Positions 9,539-19,422 are shown, counted from the stretch's first letter. The stretch: 55,118 bases of DNA from JBBRNH01 sp038230415 (GCA_038230415.1 JBBRNH010000031.1:1-55118); one strand, 5' to 3'. Translations and numbers: made by a program. The notes: generated by a model not told the origin, from the letters alone.

Positions 9539-10830
9539 TCAACAATTGCCTGATAAACCAGCACCTTGAATTTGTCGGTCAGTTCGCCGTAACTATTCGG
9601 GAATTTCTGGGTGTAGAGCAACCCGATGATACCCTGTTGGGGGTCGGCCCAGTAGGTGGTGCCAAAAAAACCGCCCCAGTCGAAGGTGCCTTCGGGAACC
9701 GGCATCCGGGCCGCGCTTTTATCGGAGGTCAGTGCAAAGCCCAGCCCGAACTTATTTTGCCCCACGTTCAGCTCGCCAATCTGGTTGGTCAGGATTAGCT
9801 TCACGGTCATCGGGCCGAGGATTCGCCTGCCGTTGTATTCGCCCTTGTTGAGGAGCATTTGCAGAAAAATCGCGTAGTCGCTCATGGTTGACGACAGCCC
9901 CGCCCCGCCCGAAAAGTAAGTGCCGCTGCTGCTTTTGGGATAGTCGGCCAACCCCCCCGGCCCGTTGGCTGGCACGGGTCGGGCAATCCGGGCCGTGTCT
10001 TCGGTGAAGAGCCGGGCCAGCCGGGGTTGTTTGGCGGCTGGCAGGTAGAAATAGGTGTCGTTCATGCCGAGGGGCGCAAACAGCCGGGTCTGCAAAAACG
10101 TGTCGAGGGGCTGGCCCGACACCACTTCTACTAAGTAACCAAGCAGGTCAACGCTCAGGCCGTAGGTCCATTTGTCGCCGGGCTGATGCACGAGGGGGAG
10201 TTTTGCCAGCCGGGGCATCACCTCGGCTAAGGTGTTGTTGGGCGTACCGATACCGCTGGGAATCTGGTTTTTGGCGTAGATAGCGGTCATGGATTTAGAG
10301 CCGATACCGGGGTAATCCAAGCCCGACGTGTGGGTCAGCAACTGCCGGATGGTGATCGGGCGTTTGGCGGGTACGGTGGTGAAACTCGAATCTTTCGGCT
10401 CGAATTTGTCTAACACGGTCATATTTTTGAAGGCCGGAATATATTTCGAGACCGGATCATCGAGCAGAAATTTACCTTCCTCAAAGAGCATCATGGCGGC
10501 CATGCTGGTGATGGCTTTGGTCTGGGAGGCAATTCGGAAAATAGCGTCGCGCCGGAGCGGGGTTTTGGCCGCAACATCATCCTGCCCGAAGGCTTTGTGA
10601 TAGACGATCTTGCCGTTTCGGGCAATCAGCACGCCTACGTTGGCCTGTTTGCCCGCCGTAATGTATTCATTCACAACGGCATCAATCCGGGCTAAGCGTT
10701 CGCTGCTCATGCCAACGGTTTCGGGCGCGGCTTCGGACAGGGGCGGGTGGGGCTTGGTAGTTTGGGCCGGGGCAGTGGTGGTAATCAGAGCCAGCAACAG
10801 GGCCAGAACGGACAGGTGACGGTAATTCAT
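9535..10830 (-). CDS. Secreted serine hydrolase, beta-lactamase class C / S12 family
   Basis: A 431-residue member of the beta-lactamase/penicillin-binding-like serine hydrolases. The start at 10830 gives a clean signal peptide ending in TTTAPAQ. The nucleophile motif SxxK is visible as Ser102-Gln-Thr-Lys105 in FRIASQTKAI. The second motif is in WTYGLSVDLLGYLVE (Tyr of YxN type, though with Ser at the third position), and a C-terminal DWGGFFGTTYWADP segment matches the region around the third motif in esterase-like members. Such proteins are usually esterases, D-aminopeptidases or amidases rather than true antibiotic-resistance enzymes, so I make no resistance claim. The gene is monocistronic or loosely co-transcribed with the membrane-fusion gene 39 bp downstream. 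Confidence 0.9.
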   Translation of the reverse strand: MNYRHLSVLALLLALITTTAPAQTTKPHPPLSEAAPETVGMSSERLARIDAVVNEYITAGKQANVGVLIARNGKIVYHKAFGQDDVAAKTPLRRDAIFRIASQTKAITSMAAMMLFEEGKFLLDDPVSKYIPAFKNMTVLDKFEPKDSSFTTVPAKRPITIRQLLTHTSGLDYPGIGSKSMTAIYAKNQIPSGIGTPNNTLAEVMPRLAKLPLVHQPGDKWTYGLSVDLLGYLVEVVSGQPLDTFLQTRLFAPLGMNDTYFYLPAAKQPRLARLFTEDTARIARPVPANGPGGLADYPKSSSGTYFSGGAGLSSTMSDYAIFLQMLLNKGEYNGRRILGPMTVKLILTNQIGELNVGQNKFGLGFALTSDKSAARMPVPEGTFDWGGFFGTTYWADPQQGIIGLLYTQKFPNSYGELTDKFKVLVYQAIVE

Positions 10831-10938
10831 AGACAGGGCGGTAGCCGCCGGTGGTTGGTTTGTCAATAAACCCAGCGTAACCCTTTTTTTACTGGCAATG
10901 TTGAACCGCTGTTCCAGTATCGGCCAGCATCAAACGCA

Positions 10939-10964
10939 CAAAAGCGGGCAAAGGCCCGCTTTTG
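10939..10964. terminator. Terminator between lipoprotein and hydrolase genes
   Basis: Arms 10939-10949 and 10954-10964 pair over 11 bp (GC-rich core with A4/T4 ends) around a 4-nt loop. It lies 70 bp past the stop of the upstream minus-strand lipoprotein gene and isolates it from the hydrolase gene. Confidence 0.8.
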
Positions 10965-11033
10965 CTAAGTGCATTTCACAACACGTTTCGGGTTTTTAGA
11001 TACCCATTGTGCCACCCGATGTTGCGTTGTTAC

Positions 11034-12284
11034 TTACGGATTGGCGGGCGCGTTTGTTGGTTGCGCAATAATTGCGCAGTTAATGATGACTCGCGTAGGC
11101 TTTAGCCCCGCTACATACCCGTTGGGCTGGCCTGTATTATCGGGGATATCAGTTACGGAGCCTTCTTTAACTAACTGGGTTAGTTGAGCAATGCTTTTGA
11201 CGCGGGTGCGCTTACCGGCCTGGATGGCCTGTGGTGTCCACATATAGATGTGAGCATCCCACATGGGGCTATAGTTATTTCCGAATTGCTTTTTATTATC
11301 CGGGCCAAGTGGGAAGACGTTGATCGGGTCGGCCTGATTACCATCCAGGATGGTTGAATTAAGTCCCTGGCGATTCGGATTGCTGTTACCTGTTTCTCCA
11401 TTAGCCAATGGAGCGAAGCCCAACAAGGCCGATTCATCGGTGGGGAAACTCCGACCGAATTCGGGCAGATTAGCCAATCGGGGGGCATAGATACCCCGTT
11501 CGATGGTGGCCGCCCCTTTATCAGACGATTCGGTCACTAAATGATAAAAGAAATTGGCCCCAGCATGGAAGCCGTCCAGCAATTCCATCACAACGGTTCC
11601 TTTGTCGTAATCGATGCTTACCAAGTGATCGTGGACACCCGTACCGTTGGCGATTATCGAAGCACTCAGCACCGAACCGCTTGGCATCACGATTAACGGC
11701 GAATACTGGGCATCCCCGACGGCACCAGGCTGCACCACCGAGGGCGGGAAGGTCATGGGGTCGGGACCCGGCTTGACGATTCGTTCGGGACTGAAGTCCA
11801 CATCGCCCTTAAACTTAATCATGCCGTTTTCCAGCGTCACATTCTGGGCTGCCTCGGTATCGCGGCCAAAGACCAGCTTCGGAGCGAAGTTTACGCCCAG
11901 TAGTTTGGCGACGTAAAAGTTGGCCGCTTCGGTAATGATGTAATAGACTGGCTTACCGCTGGGACCGATGCCTTTGTATATCGGCAGGGTCACGGTCGGC
12001 TGGGGCGCATTGAAGTTAATGGCCAGCACGCTGGGGAAGAACACGTTGTCCTCGGGGGTAAACCGGGCCGCCGTTCGGGCGTTTTTGGCCGAGGTTACCG
12101 AGACACCGGTTTGCCGGGCGGCCGTGGCCAGCAGGAGATCGGCTTCGGTCAGGGCAGTTTTCTCGTCGAAGCTGCCTTTGCTCTGACTGAGGGCTGGCGT
12201 TTGCTGAGCCTCCTCGCGGTTGCAACCAGTCAGAGACAAGGCCGCGAGACAGGCGAAGAGCAGATACTTGGATTGTGTTTTCAT
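11034..12284 (-). CDS. Lipoprotein of unknown function
   Basis: I do not recognise this 416-residue protein. The start at 12284 gives a textbook lipoprotein signal with lipidated Cys21 (AALSLTGC). The rest contains no membrane segment. Visible features are a histidine-containing stretch GTGVHDHLVSIDYDKGTVVMELLDGFHAG and frequent Asn/Pro-rich loops such as GNSNPNRQGLNS, suggesting a mixed alpha/beta secreted protein. Its C-terminus (VIINCAIIAQPTNAPANP) is rich in small residues. It has its own terminator downstream and a 314-bp region upstream, so it is probably a single-gene unit. Its base composition is less GC-rich than its neighbours, which may indicate later acquisition; this is an impression, not a calculation. 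Confidence 0.8.
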   Translation of the reverse strand: MKTQSKYLLFACLAALSLTGCNREEAQQTPALSQSKGSFDEKTALTEADLLLATAARQTGVSVTSAKNARTAARFTPEDNVFFPSVLAINFNAPQPTVTLPIYKGIGPSGKPVYYIITEAANFYVAKLLGVNFAPKLVFGRDTEAAQNVTLENGMIKFKGDVDFSPERIVKPGPDPMTFPPSVVQPGAVGDAQYSPLIVMPSGSVLSASIIANGTGVHDHLVSIDYDKGTVVMELLDGFHAGANFFYHLVTESSDKGAATIERGIYAPRLANLPEFGRSFPTDESALLGFAPLANGETGNSNPNRQGLNSTILDGNQADPINVFPLGPDNKKQFGNNYSPMWDAHIYMWTPQAIQAGKRTRVKSIAQLTQLVKEGSVTDIPDNTGQPNGYVAGLKPTRVIINCAIIAQPTNAPANP

Positions 12285-12598
12285 AAAGTTATTGGGTTTA
12301 AAATGTGAAATCACTAAGCATACACACCAGTCGTGCATATACATGACTATTGGTACTGGTATAAACCGTAGTATTGTTGATAATGAGCTAATTAATACCT
12401 GAATGCTGATTAATCAGACTCAAACTATATGCCACCGATAGATATAGTGATAAACAAATACATAATGACCTGAGAGCCAGTTTGCTGACGCAGAAACAAA
12501 ATTTTTTGGGGATAAAATTAGCTTATTTGGGTGTGGCAATTACTCCACAGTTTGAGTAGATTATTGCCGCACCTGCCAATGCGCCAACGAAGCACGGG
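12285..12598. other. AT-rich intergenic region
   Basis: This 314-bp stretch separates the end of the DUF4175/MoxR operon from the start of the lipoprotein gene. It is markedly AT-rich compared with the surroundings and should hold the lipoprotein promoter (minus strand). I see no gene, clear hairpin or convincing TTTG/TAnnTTTG promoter in it. Confidence 0.5.
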
Positions 12599-14242
12599 TC
12601 ATAATTTCGGCTCTATCCACAAGGCAGTCAGGCAGATAAGCAGCACCAATCCCCACGCCCAGCCCGGCAAGCGGTATTCCTGCAATCGCGCCGGTTGATT
12701 TTGTACAGCCAAGCGTGGCCCGGCCCGCAGCAAAGCCGAAACGCGCTGCCGGTTTGCCACCGACGCAAATGCGGTTGAATCCTCCACAAAAACGTCCACC
12801 GAATCGGTCAGCGAATGCCAGCCAGTGCTACCAAATCGGTACGAACCCGTTGCCGATGCGGGGGTAAATGGGTCAGGGGCAAGCCGTAGCGTATCGCCAC
12901 TAAAGACTAATTTTTCTGGCCGTTTCAGCGTGTCACTTGACCGGATCAGCGTGGGCGAACCCGCCACAATGGGGGCATCGGCGAGGAGAGTAGCGGGCGC
13001 GGGTGGTTGCAGCGGAGCCAGCAGGGCGTTCCAGATGCGGCTGTATGTCAGCGAGTCGCCACTGAGTTTGGCCGGAAACGTTTCGTTGAGCAAACTCACG
13101 CCAACGATACCCCTTGTGTGCTGAACCGCCACCGGATAGCCCCGAACAACGGTCTGAGCCGCGCCGGGGAAAAAGCGGTAAGGCAGCGCGGTTTGCCCCG
13201 ACCCCCCGCCCACCGATACCGACTCGGCAGTGCTGATGCGTTGCGCCCCGAACCGCGTTCCCAATGCCCGGTTGATGGTCGGCAGGTCGGTTTCTGGTTT
13301 GGTCAGGCCGGTAAACAACACGCTTTTGCCACTTGCCACCGCCTTCCTGACAGCGGCACTGCCCGCGCTGCCGGGGTCAGTGATGAGGATGTCGGGCTGT
13401 TTGGGCAGGCCGTTTTGTGGTTGATTGATGCGAAGACTACTGCCGATACCCGTCGAGAGGGGGGCGGCCAACTGCACCGCCTGTCGCTGTTGGCCTAACC
13501 AGTCGGCTAAGGTTTTGGCCTCAAAATCGGGCGCGTTCAGCACAAATTGATACGTTCGGACGGGCAGTGGCCGGGCAAAAAACCGAACTACAGCAAGCAG
13601 TTTGCCATTTAGCCGTAGCTCGGTTTCGGTGCGCCCGGTGCTAAACGCCGGAAACGCCAGCGTGAACTCGTTCTGGCCGGTGTGGAGCGTCAGGCTGTCG
13701 AGTGTTTGCCCGGCGAAACTCAGTTTGATCACTTGTTTTCTGCCCGAATACACACTGCCCGTCACCCGCTGCCTATCGCCCTGCCGCAGTACCGCTTTCC
13801 AGCAGATGGCCTGTAATTGGTCGGGGATAATATACGGTATCCAGCGCACCGACGTACCGGCTAACCGGCTCAGAATCAGGGGGGAGAAGTCTTGCCCAAG
13901 TACCGTTACAGAGTCGAACGTGTTCTGAAAATCAGCCGCCCGAACCCGTTGCGTCAGCCCTAAGCTATCGCCCACCTGCCGCAACACCGCGCCCGGAACC
14001 TCGGCCCCGATCAGCAGGGCGTGGCGCGTTTGCCCGGTGGTTTTCCAGACCGGGCGCAGCACAAACGCCACCAACGCCAGCCAGAATAACCCGTTCAGCG
14101 CGGCCCGGATTAGCCGCCGACGGCCCGAAAGCAGCCGGTTTCGGGCCAGAAACCAACCCTGTACGACCAATAAAATCAGCAGGGCAACCAGCACAACACC
14201 GTTCAACGCCGGTGAAACGGGGTTAAAATCAACGTGAATCAT
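12599..14242 (-). CDS. Membrane protein of MoxR/BatA operon (last gene)
   Basis: A 547-residue protein with two N-terminal membrane segments (about residues 13-32 and 44-64) and one at the very C-terminus (WAWGLVLLICLTALWIEP). This leaves a large periplasmic domain of about 450 residues that looks Rossmann-like in its middle (TDPGSAGSAAVRKAVASGKSVLFTG), as in the glutamine-amidotransferase-like halves of related Bat/DUF4175-linked proteins. I do not recognise a named family with certainty. Its ATG overlaps the DUF4175 stop by 4 bp (ATGA), so translation is coupled and it belongs to the MoxR-DUF58-BatA-DUF4175 complex. In other Bacteroidota the same slot carries similarly built membrane proteins. 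Confidence 0.75.
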   Translation of the reverse strand: MIHVDFNPVSPALNGVVLVALLILLVVQGWFLARNRLLSGRRRLIRAALNGLFWLALVAFVLRPVWKTTGQTRHALLIGAEVPGAVLRQVGDSLGLTQRVRAADFQNTFDSVTVLGQDFSPLILSRLAGTSVRWIPYIIPDQLQAICWKAVLRQGDRQRVTGSVYSGRKQVIKLSFAGQTLDSLTLHTGQNEFTLAFPAFSTGRTETELRLNGKLLAVVRFFARPLPVRTYQFVLNAPDFEAKTLADWLGQQRQAVQLAAPLSTGIGSSLRINQPQNGLPKQPDILITDPGSAGSAAVRKAVASGKSVLFTGLTKPETDLPTINRALGTRFGAQRISTAESVSVGGGSGQTALPYRFFPGAAQTVVRGYPVAVQHTRGIVGVSLLNETFPAKLSGDSLTYSRIWNALLAPLQPPAPATLLADAPIVAGSPTLIRSSDTLKRPEKLVFSGDTLRLAPDPFTPASATGSYRFGSTGWHSLTDSVDVFVEDSTAFASVANRQRVSALLRAGPRLAVQNQPARLQEYRLPGWAWGLVLLICLTALWIEPKL

Positions 14243-16533
14243 CGGAGACGCTGCCAGAAGGCTTGTGCTAAAGGCCGGTTGGCGGTTGCGGTGTTGGTGG
14301 TGCGTTGGCTCTTGTCGGTCAGCCGATACAGCCCGGCTTGCAATGCCCGTTTGTCAGCCGTGGTGAGCGATTGCCCGGCGGCTATTTGCTGCAATGGGCG
14401 CAGCATTGACCAGTTTGGCAGGCCCGTTGCAACCGTTTCGCCGGTTAGCAAAGTCCCCAGATGCCGGGCGGTTTGGCGTTGGCTACCAGTTAGATTATCA
14501 GCGTTTAAGTAGCCCAGAACGGCAGCCGCCAGCGTCGAAATCCGGGCCTGTCGGTAGGCGCGTTCCTGCGTTAATCGCTCGGTAACGTTGGTGAGTTCGC
14601 CGGTGAGCCGGGTTTCGGCTTCTTTGATCGGGGGTGGGTCGAAACCCGATTTTTTGACGAACGACCGCGCCCGCTGCTGGGCCGCTTTGAGATAGATCAG
14701 AGCCTGGTTTTCATACGGCAACGCTTTTTCGGGTTCATAAAGCCGCAAGTGCAGTTCTGACTGCCACATCTGTTCGAGGGCCATTTTCAGCAAACTCCGC
14801 GTTGACTGCTCATAAAACGTGTTCACTTCGCCGTTATCATGGTTATGCACGTACTGCTCCATGAGCGCGGCCATCGGGTCTTTGTCGGTTGATGAGCTAC
14901 CGCCCGAACCATGACTATGCCCGGCGTGATCAGCATGAGCCGGGGCCACGCCGGATGGTGCCTCACCGGATGAACCCGCGCCGGGGCTGCCAGAACCGCC
15001 TGATGCAGAGGCACCTACGCCTTCCTGCGCGTTCTCGGAATCGTGTTTGTGCATGAACTGCTGCATCGCCATAAAGCCCACCACCACGTCGCCATCGCGG
15101 TCGGCGGGCAGCGGGTTTCCGCCCCCGATGCTGGTTTCAAACTCTTCGCCGAGGTACTGGCCGTAGCGCAATCGAAGTGATTTCTGATCGAACCCAATCT
15201 CATTCGAGGTGCTGTTGAACGGCTTTTGGGGCATCTTACCACGCCGGGCAATGAGTTTTTCGGTATCAATCACAATCTGGCGCTGGCTCCTGAAATAATC
15301 GGGCATGATGTTCACGGCCATCGTTGCCAAATCGCTTTCGTCCTGAGCGGTGGTGTCTTTATAGACCACAAAAAACGTGTCTGACTTCGTGAAATTCGGT
15401 TCCGGTCGGCGGTTGTCGAAAGCCGCCCAGTAATAGTACAATTCGTCGCCGGGGGCAAAATTCAGCGCGGCTAAATCAATCGATTTGGCAAGCCGGGCCT
15501 GCTTAAAATCGGTGGGCGAAAGCGGCAACCGCAACTCACGAAACTTCACGTTTTCGCCCGAACCCCGCGCCACCGTCAGCACGATAAACGCCTGATGCAC
15601 CCGAAAATCGTCGCTCATCCGGGCCGACAGTGGCAGCGTTTTAGGGTCGGTCAGGCGGTGGGTGATGTGGGCTTGTTTGGTGTCTGGCTCGATTACGGGT
15701 GGCTGATCGGCCCGCGCGTCGAGCCGGTAAAATGTTGATTGATAGACGAGTGAATCCCGACCGGCTCTGGTTTTCTGCCCCGACCAATACGCCCGAATCG
15801 CGTACAGCCCGCTATTCTGGAGCCGGTCGCGGTGAAAAAAGGCGTTGTTGGCCCTGGCAAACGGCAATTCCTGACCCCGGCTATTGACTAAAAAAACGCG
15901 CAGGTTTTGATTGGTGCTGAATGTCAGATTCCAGGTCAGGTCTGACCCCGTTACGGCCACCGCGTTCAGGTCAGCCGTGGTGCGAACGGGCAGTTCGGTA
16001 TAGGCCGGGGGCCGAATTTGTACTTGCTGCCGAAGTAGCGATGGCGCAATCTCAGGCGTTGCTTTCGGGCTAACTACCCCCGCCCGGTTCGTGATTTTGG
16101 GGACGGGCAGGGTGCCGGGCGGCATGAGCGACGACCCCGTAAAAACCAGCACAGCCGCTAACAACAGCAGCCCGTAACGCAACAACCGGCTGAAAATCAG
16201 AGCGGGTGTTTGTGTGTTCGCCAATCGGTCGGCTAACCGTTCGAGTTGGAGTTGATCGGCCAGGGTGGGGTTTGGCTTGTCGAGCAACGCCAGGCTGTGT
16301 TCGGTTTCGCCGAGGGTTTGGTGCAGCACCCGAATCGCATCCGGGCGGTTGTTTCGATAGATTTTGTGCCAGACCAGGCCGCCCACCAAACCGGCTGTTC
16401 CGGCGAGTAGCCAACTCAGGGGCGCGGGCCAAACGGTTGCGGTCAGCAAACTCGCCGAGAGTGCCAGCAGTGCGCTTTTCAGCAACCCATTGGCGTAGAG
16501 TTGATTACGGGTTGCGTTGATGAGTTTGTTCAT
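14239..16533 (-). CDS. DUF4175-like membrane protein
   Basis: A 764-residue protein with paired N-terminal membrane segments (about residues 20-60), a third near 130-150, and a long periplasmic portion ending in helix-rich sequence. The middle resembles the DUF4175 family found in Bacteroidota MoxR operons. A low-complexity Gly/Ser/His/Ala region at about 510-560 (GASASGGSGSPGAGSSGE and HADHAGHSHGSGGSS) could bind metal. The start at 16533 is preferred over an ATG 8 codons upstream because it forms an ATGA overlap with the BatA-like stop, like the other junctions of this operon. Its role is presumably scaffolding or assembly together with the vWA-type proteins; the function is not established. 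Confidence 0.8.
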   Translation of the reverse strand: MNKLINATRNQLYANGLLKSALLALSASLLTATVWPAPLSWLLAGTAGLVGGLVWHKIYRNNRPDAIRVLHQTLGETEHSLALLDKPNPTLADQLQLERLADRLANTQTPALIFSRLLRYGLLLLAAVLVFTGSSLMPPGTLPVPKITNRAGVVSPKATPEIAPSLLRQQVQIRPPAYTELPVRTTADLNAVAVTGSDLTWNLTFSTNQNLRVFLVNSRGQELPFARANNAFFHRDRLQNSGLYAIRAYWSGQKTRAGRDSLVYQSTFYRLDARADQPPVIEPDTKQAHITHRLTDPKTLPLSARMSDDFRVHQAFIVLTVARGSGENVKFRELRLPLSPTDFKQARLAKSIDLAALNFAPGDELYYYWAAFDNRRPEPNFTKSDTFFVVYKDTTAQDESDLATMAVNIMPDYFRSQRQIVIDTEKLIARRGKMPQKPFNSTSNEIGFDQKSLRLRYGQYLGEEFETSIGGGNPLPADRDGDVVVGFMAMQQFMHKHDSENAQEGVGASASGGSGSPGAGSSGEAPSGVAPAHADHAGHSHGSGGSSSTDKDPMAALMEQYVHNHDNGEVNTFYEQSTRSLLKMALEQMWQSELHLRLYEPEKALPYENQALIYLKAAQQRARSFVKKSGFDPPPIKEAETRLTGELTNVTERLTQERAYRQARISTLAAAVLGYLNADNLTGSQRQTARHLGTLLTGETVATGLPNWSMLRPLQQIAAGQSLTTADKRALQAGLYRLTDKSQRTTNTATANRPLAQAFWQRLR

Positions 16534-17585
16534 GCGTTTTTTCGGAATGACAGCCACCGTTCCGCCGTTATCAGCCCAATCAGGCCCAGCGTCCAGATTG
16601 CCTGGCCGGTTTGCGGAGCGGGTTGTTCCGGGCTGTTATCGGCCCGGATAAATGCCGCGTTTAACTGGGCTGAACTGACGGGCAAGTCGTTATTAATCAA
16701 GCCTAAATGCCGACCAATCTGCCCGCCGAGCCATTCGGGAAGCTGCCCGTTGGCGACCAATTCACTCGTGGGCACCGTGAGCGTGTCGGGCCGGAAAACC
16801 ACGTTTGGCGCGGTAGCGTAGGCCGTTTTTTGGGACACGATATAGAACGTACTCGCCGATGGATTGGATACCGGCTTATCGGTCAACACCAAATCCGGCT
16901 CCTGCCTGGCGGTAGCCGCTGTTTGTTCGGTGAAAACAAACCCATACACGTCGGCAAGTGCCTGTAAACCAGCGCGTACCGTCTGTTTTTCTACCGGATT
17001 TCGATAGGTCAGCCGCACCGACATTGGTTTGGTGTAGCGCGGTACTGGCTGATTCGATTTTGTGGTCGGCACGGCGGTATGCAACTGAAATCGGCTTGGC
17101 ACCACAACGGGCGGGTCGTTGGCAAGGCGTTGGCGGTTGGTGAGGTACAGATGCAGTTCGTGGTCGGGGCGGTTCAGGCGATTGATGGTGGATTGCAGTG
17201 GTGACCACGAAACCGTTTCGAGCAAACTAATGGGTTCGTTCTGCTGCTTCGCCGTTTCGAGTTCAAACCGAAAACTATTAGTTATCAGTGCGTTATTCTC
17301 CACCAGATGCACTTTTTTTACGATAGGTTTGGCATTGGTTTCGGTGAAAACGGGCCGGGCCAGCAACCCCGCCAACGCCGGCAACACCGCGCAACGCAGG
17401 GCCAGCAGCAGTAAATTATCGACTTTCAGCCCCCGGTTGGGTTGTTGATTGGGGTCGGTGAGCCAGCGCAGCGTGGCCCAGGGCAGGGGCTGTCCGCGCT
17501 TTTGATGCCAGAAATGCAGCGCAATCGGCACCGCAACGGCCAGCGCACCCCAGAGCAAAGCGGGTTCGAGAAACGTCATCGTCAT
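16530..17585 (-). CDS. BatA-like membrane protein (aerotolerance N-terminal domain)
   Basis: A 351-residue inner-membrane protein. The N-terminus FLEPALLWGALAVAVPIALHFWHQKR is the signature of the BatA N-terminal domain, with a second membrane segment at about 58-80 (LLLLALRCAVLPALAGLLA) and a third near the C-terminus (TGQAIWTLGLIGLITAERW). Between them is a soluble periplasmic domain. No MIDAS motif (DxSxS) is visible, so this is the BatA membrane part without a typical vWA domain. The start overlaps the DUF58 stop as ATGA. In related operons these proteins work with the MoxR ATPase, which is thought to act as a metal-insertion or assembly chaperone. Confidence 0.85.
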   Translation of the reverse strand: MTMTFLEPALLWGALAVAVPIALHFWHQKRGQPLPWATLRWLTDPNQQPNRGLKVDNLLLLALRCAVLPALAGLLARPVFTETNAKPIVKKVHLVENNALITNSFRFELETAKQQNEPISLLETVSWSPLQSTINRLNRPDHELHLYLTNRQRLANDPPVVVPSRFQLHTAVPTTKSNQPVPRYTKPMSVRLTYRNPVEKQTVRAGLQALADVYGFVFTEQTAATARQEPDLVLTDKPVSNPSASTFYIVSQKTAYATAPNVVFRPDTLTVPTSELVANGQLPEWLGGQIGRHLGLINNDLPVSSAQLNAAFIRADNSPEQPAPQTGQAIWTLGLIGLITAERWLSFRKNA

Positions 17586-18436
17586 GGTCGTAAAAATCGG
17601 TGTAGCACCAACGCCGGGGCCTCCGTCAGCGTGGCCCGCACGAGCCGGACGTGGGGCAACCGCAATGCTTCATCTAAGTCACTCAAATACGTTGCCATCC
17701 CCTGCCGAACGCGCTCCCGGACGGCTTCGGCCTGCACCTCCACCTCGCGGCCCGTCTCCAAATCCTGAAACCGATAAAATCCCGCCAGGCTAAAGTCAGT
17801 TTCCTGATTGCCAAGGAGTTGCAGGAGCCGGATTTCGCGCCGGGGGCCAGCCAACGCCTGCACCAACGCCAGCCACTCCTCACCGACCTGCAACAAATCA
17901 GACACAAACACCAGCAAATCGCGTTGATTGGCCCGGAAGTCTGGCAGTACGGGTTTCTCCATAAGCCACATCCCCGACGCTTTGGCGGTTTCGAGGGCGT
18001 AGAGAATGGCCTGAAACCGCCCGCCGGGGGCTACGAGCGGCACAACGGCCCCGTTTTTCAGGCCGTATAAACTCATCGAATCGCCCTGCCGATGCCCGAT
18101 CCAGGCCAGCGAAGCCAGCGCAATTTTCGCGTAATCGAGCCGCGTTATGCCCCGTTCGGCGTAGTTCATCGAGCCGGACAAATCGAGCAAAAACCGCAGG
18201 TGCCGGTGGCTTTCGGTTGATGATTCGCGGACGAGGTAACGGTCGGTGCGGGCCAGCATCCGCCAGTCAATGCGCTTGGGGTCGTCGCCGGGTTGGTAGG
18301 CGCGGTACTGCTCAAACTCCACGCCCGCGCCCGCCCGCCGACTGGCATGGATGCCCAAACCGAGTTCGTCGCTGACTAACCGGCCAGCCAAGGGCAGGTT
18401 GTTGAGTTTGATGAGTTCGGCGGCTGAGTAGGTCAT
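17582..18436 (-). CDS. DUF58 domain protein
   Basis: A 284-residue cytosolic DUF58 protein. The diagnostic block is RAYQPGDDPKRIDWRMLART (about residues 46-65), followed by a von Willebrand A-like fold starting with a MIDAS-type DxSGS motif at Asp85-Leu-Ser-Gly-Ser89. The start at 18436 is chosen because its ATG overlaps the MoxR stop (ATGA); the longer open frame runs back through MoxR coding sequence and is not real. DUF58 proteins are almost always encoded directly after MoxR ATPases and are their likely client or partner. Downstream the BatA-like gene also overlaps by 4 bp. Confidence 0.92.
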   Translation of the reverse strand: MTYSAAELIKLNNLPLAGRLVSDELGLGIHASRRAGAGVEFEQYRAYQPGDDPKRIDWRMLARTDRYLVRESSTESHRHLRFLLDLSGSMNYAERGITRLDYAKIALASLAWIGHRQGDSMSLYGLKNGAVVPLVAPGGRFQAILYALETAKASGMWLMEKPVLPDFRANQRDLLVFVSDLLQVGEEWLALVQALAGPRREIRLLQLLGNQETDFSLAGFYRFQDLETGREVEVQAEAVRERVRQGMATYLSDLDEALRLPHVRLVRATLTEAPALVLHRFLRP

Positions 18437-19422
18437 TTTACGGCTTTCAGGAGTTCCTCGATCACGGTATCGGTTGTAATGCCCTCGGCTTCGGCGCGGA
18501 AGTTCAGCGCGATGCGGTGGCGCAAAACGGGGTAGGCCAACGCCCGGAAATCGTCGGGAATCACGGCGAACCGTCCGTTCAGCACAGCGCGGGCTTTGGC
18601 GCACAGAATCAGGGCCTGCCCGGCGCGTGGCCCGGCTCCCCACAGGCACCACTGTTTTATGAACGGTACGGGGGTACCGGCCAACCCGTCGGCCTTCGGG
18701 CGCGTGGCCCGCACCAATCGGTTCACGTACTCAAGCAGCGCGTCATCAATGTGAACCTGCCGCACAAGTTGCTGTAAATCAGTGATCTCGGTATCAGAAA
18801 ACACCGCTACGGGCTTGGCCTGAGCCACGCCGGTGGTGGTTCTTAACACCGTTAGCTCCTCCTGTTCAGACGGATAACCGAGCCGGGTGTAGAGCAAAAA
18901 ACGGTCGAGCTGGGCTTCGGGTAGGGGGTAGGTGCCGGCCTGTTCAATCGGGTTTTGGGTGGCAATCAGCAGAAACGGGCGGGGTAGGGGGTAGTCGGTT
19001 CCATTGTAGGTGACGCGGTATTCCTGCATGGCTTCGAGCAGGGCGGCCTGGGTTTTGGGTGGTGTCCGGTTGATTTCGTCGGCCAGAACGATGTTGGCAA
19101 ACAGCGGCCCCTTGTTAAAGACAAACACCTTTCGCCCGGTTTCGTGGTCTTCTTCCAGTACTTCGGTGCCGATAATATCGCCGGGCATGAGGTCGGGCGT
19201 AAACTGAATCCGTTTAAAAGCCACGTCCAGCGTTTGGGCCAGCGTTCTGACCATCAGCGTCTTGGCTAATCCCGGCACCCCTTCGAGCAGGCAATGGCCC
19301 CCGGCCAGGAGCGCGATGAGGAGTTCATCAACGGCTGCGGTCTGCCCGACAATGACTTTCCCGATTTCGGTTTTGAGTTGGGGTAGCCGCGCTACGAGTG
19401 TTTTGTAGTGGTTGAGTTCCAA
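18433..19422 (-). CDS. MoxR-family AAA+ ATPase
   Basis: A MoxR/RavA-type AAA+ chaperone of about 329 residues. Walker A is GVPGLAKT (about residues 48-55 from the start used here), Walker B lies in NIVLADEINRTPPKTQAALLEAM, and sensor 1 in FLLIATQNPIEQAGTYPLPEAQLDRF, all diagnostic of MoxR. The start is uncertain: I use TTG at 19422 (then ELNHYKTLV). Upstream of it the open frame continues for 87 codons, but those codons fall in the intergenic repeat at 19472-19580 and encode unnatural sequence. ATG at 19491 is inside that repeat. The next gene, DUF58, overlaps the stop. Upstream is DUF4159, forming one operon. Confidence 0.92.
   Translation of the reverse strand: MELNHYKTLVARLPQLKTEIGKVIVGQTAAVDELLIALLAGGHCLLEGVPGLAKTLMVRTLAQTLDVAFKRIQFTPDLMPGDIIGTEVLEEDHETGRKVFVFNKGPLFANIVLADEINRTPPKTQAALLEAMQEYRVTYNGTDYPLPRPFLLIATQNPIEQAGTYPLPEAQLDRFLLYTRLGYPSEQEELTVLRTTTGVAQAKPVAVFSDTEITDLQQLVRQVHIDDALLEYVNRLVRATRPKADGLAGTPVPFIKQWCLWGAGPRAGQALILCAKARAVLNGRFAVIPDDFRALAYPVLRHRIALNFRAEAEGITTDTVIEELLKAVK

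Noticed and set aside
9535..10830. Antibiotic-resistance beta-lactamase
   Set aside because: The SxxK motif is present, but the second motif deviates from YxN and the C-terminal part is esterase-like. The family is mostly not involved in resistance.
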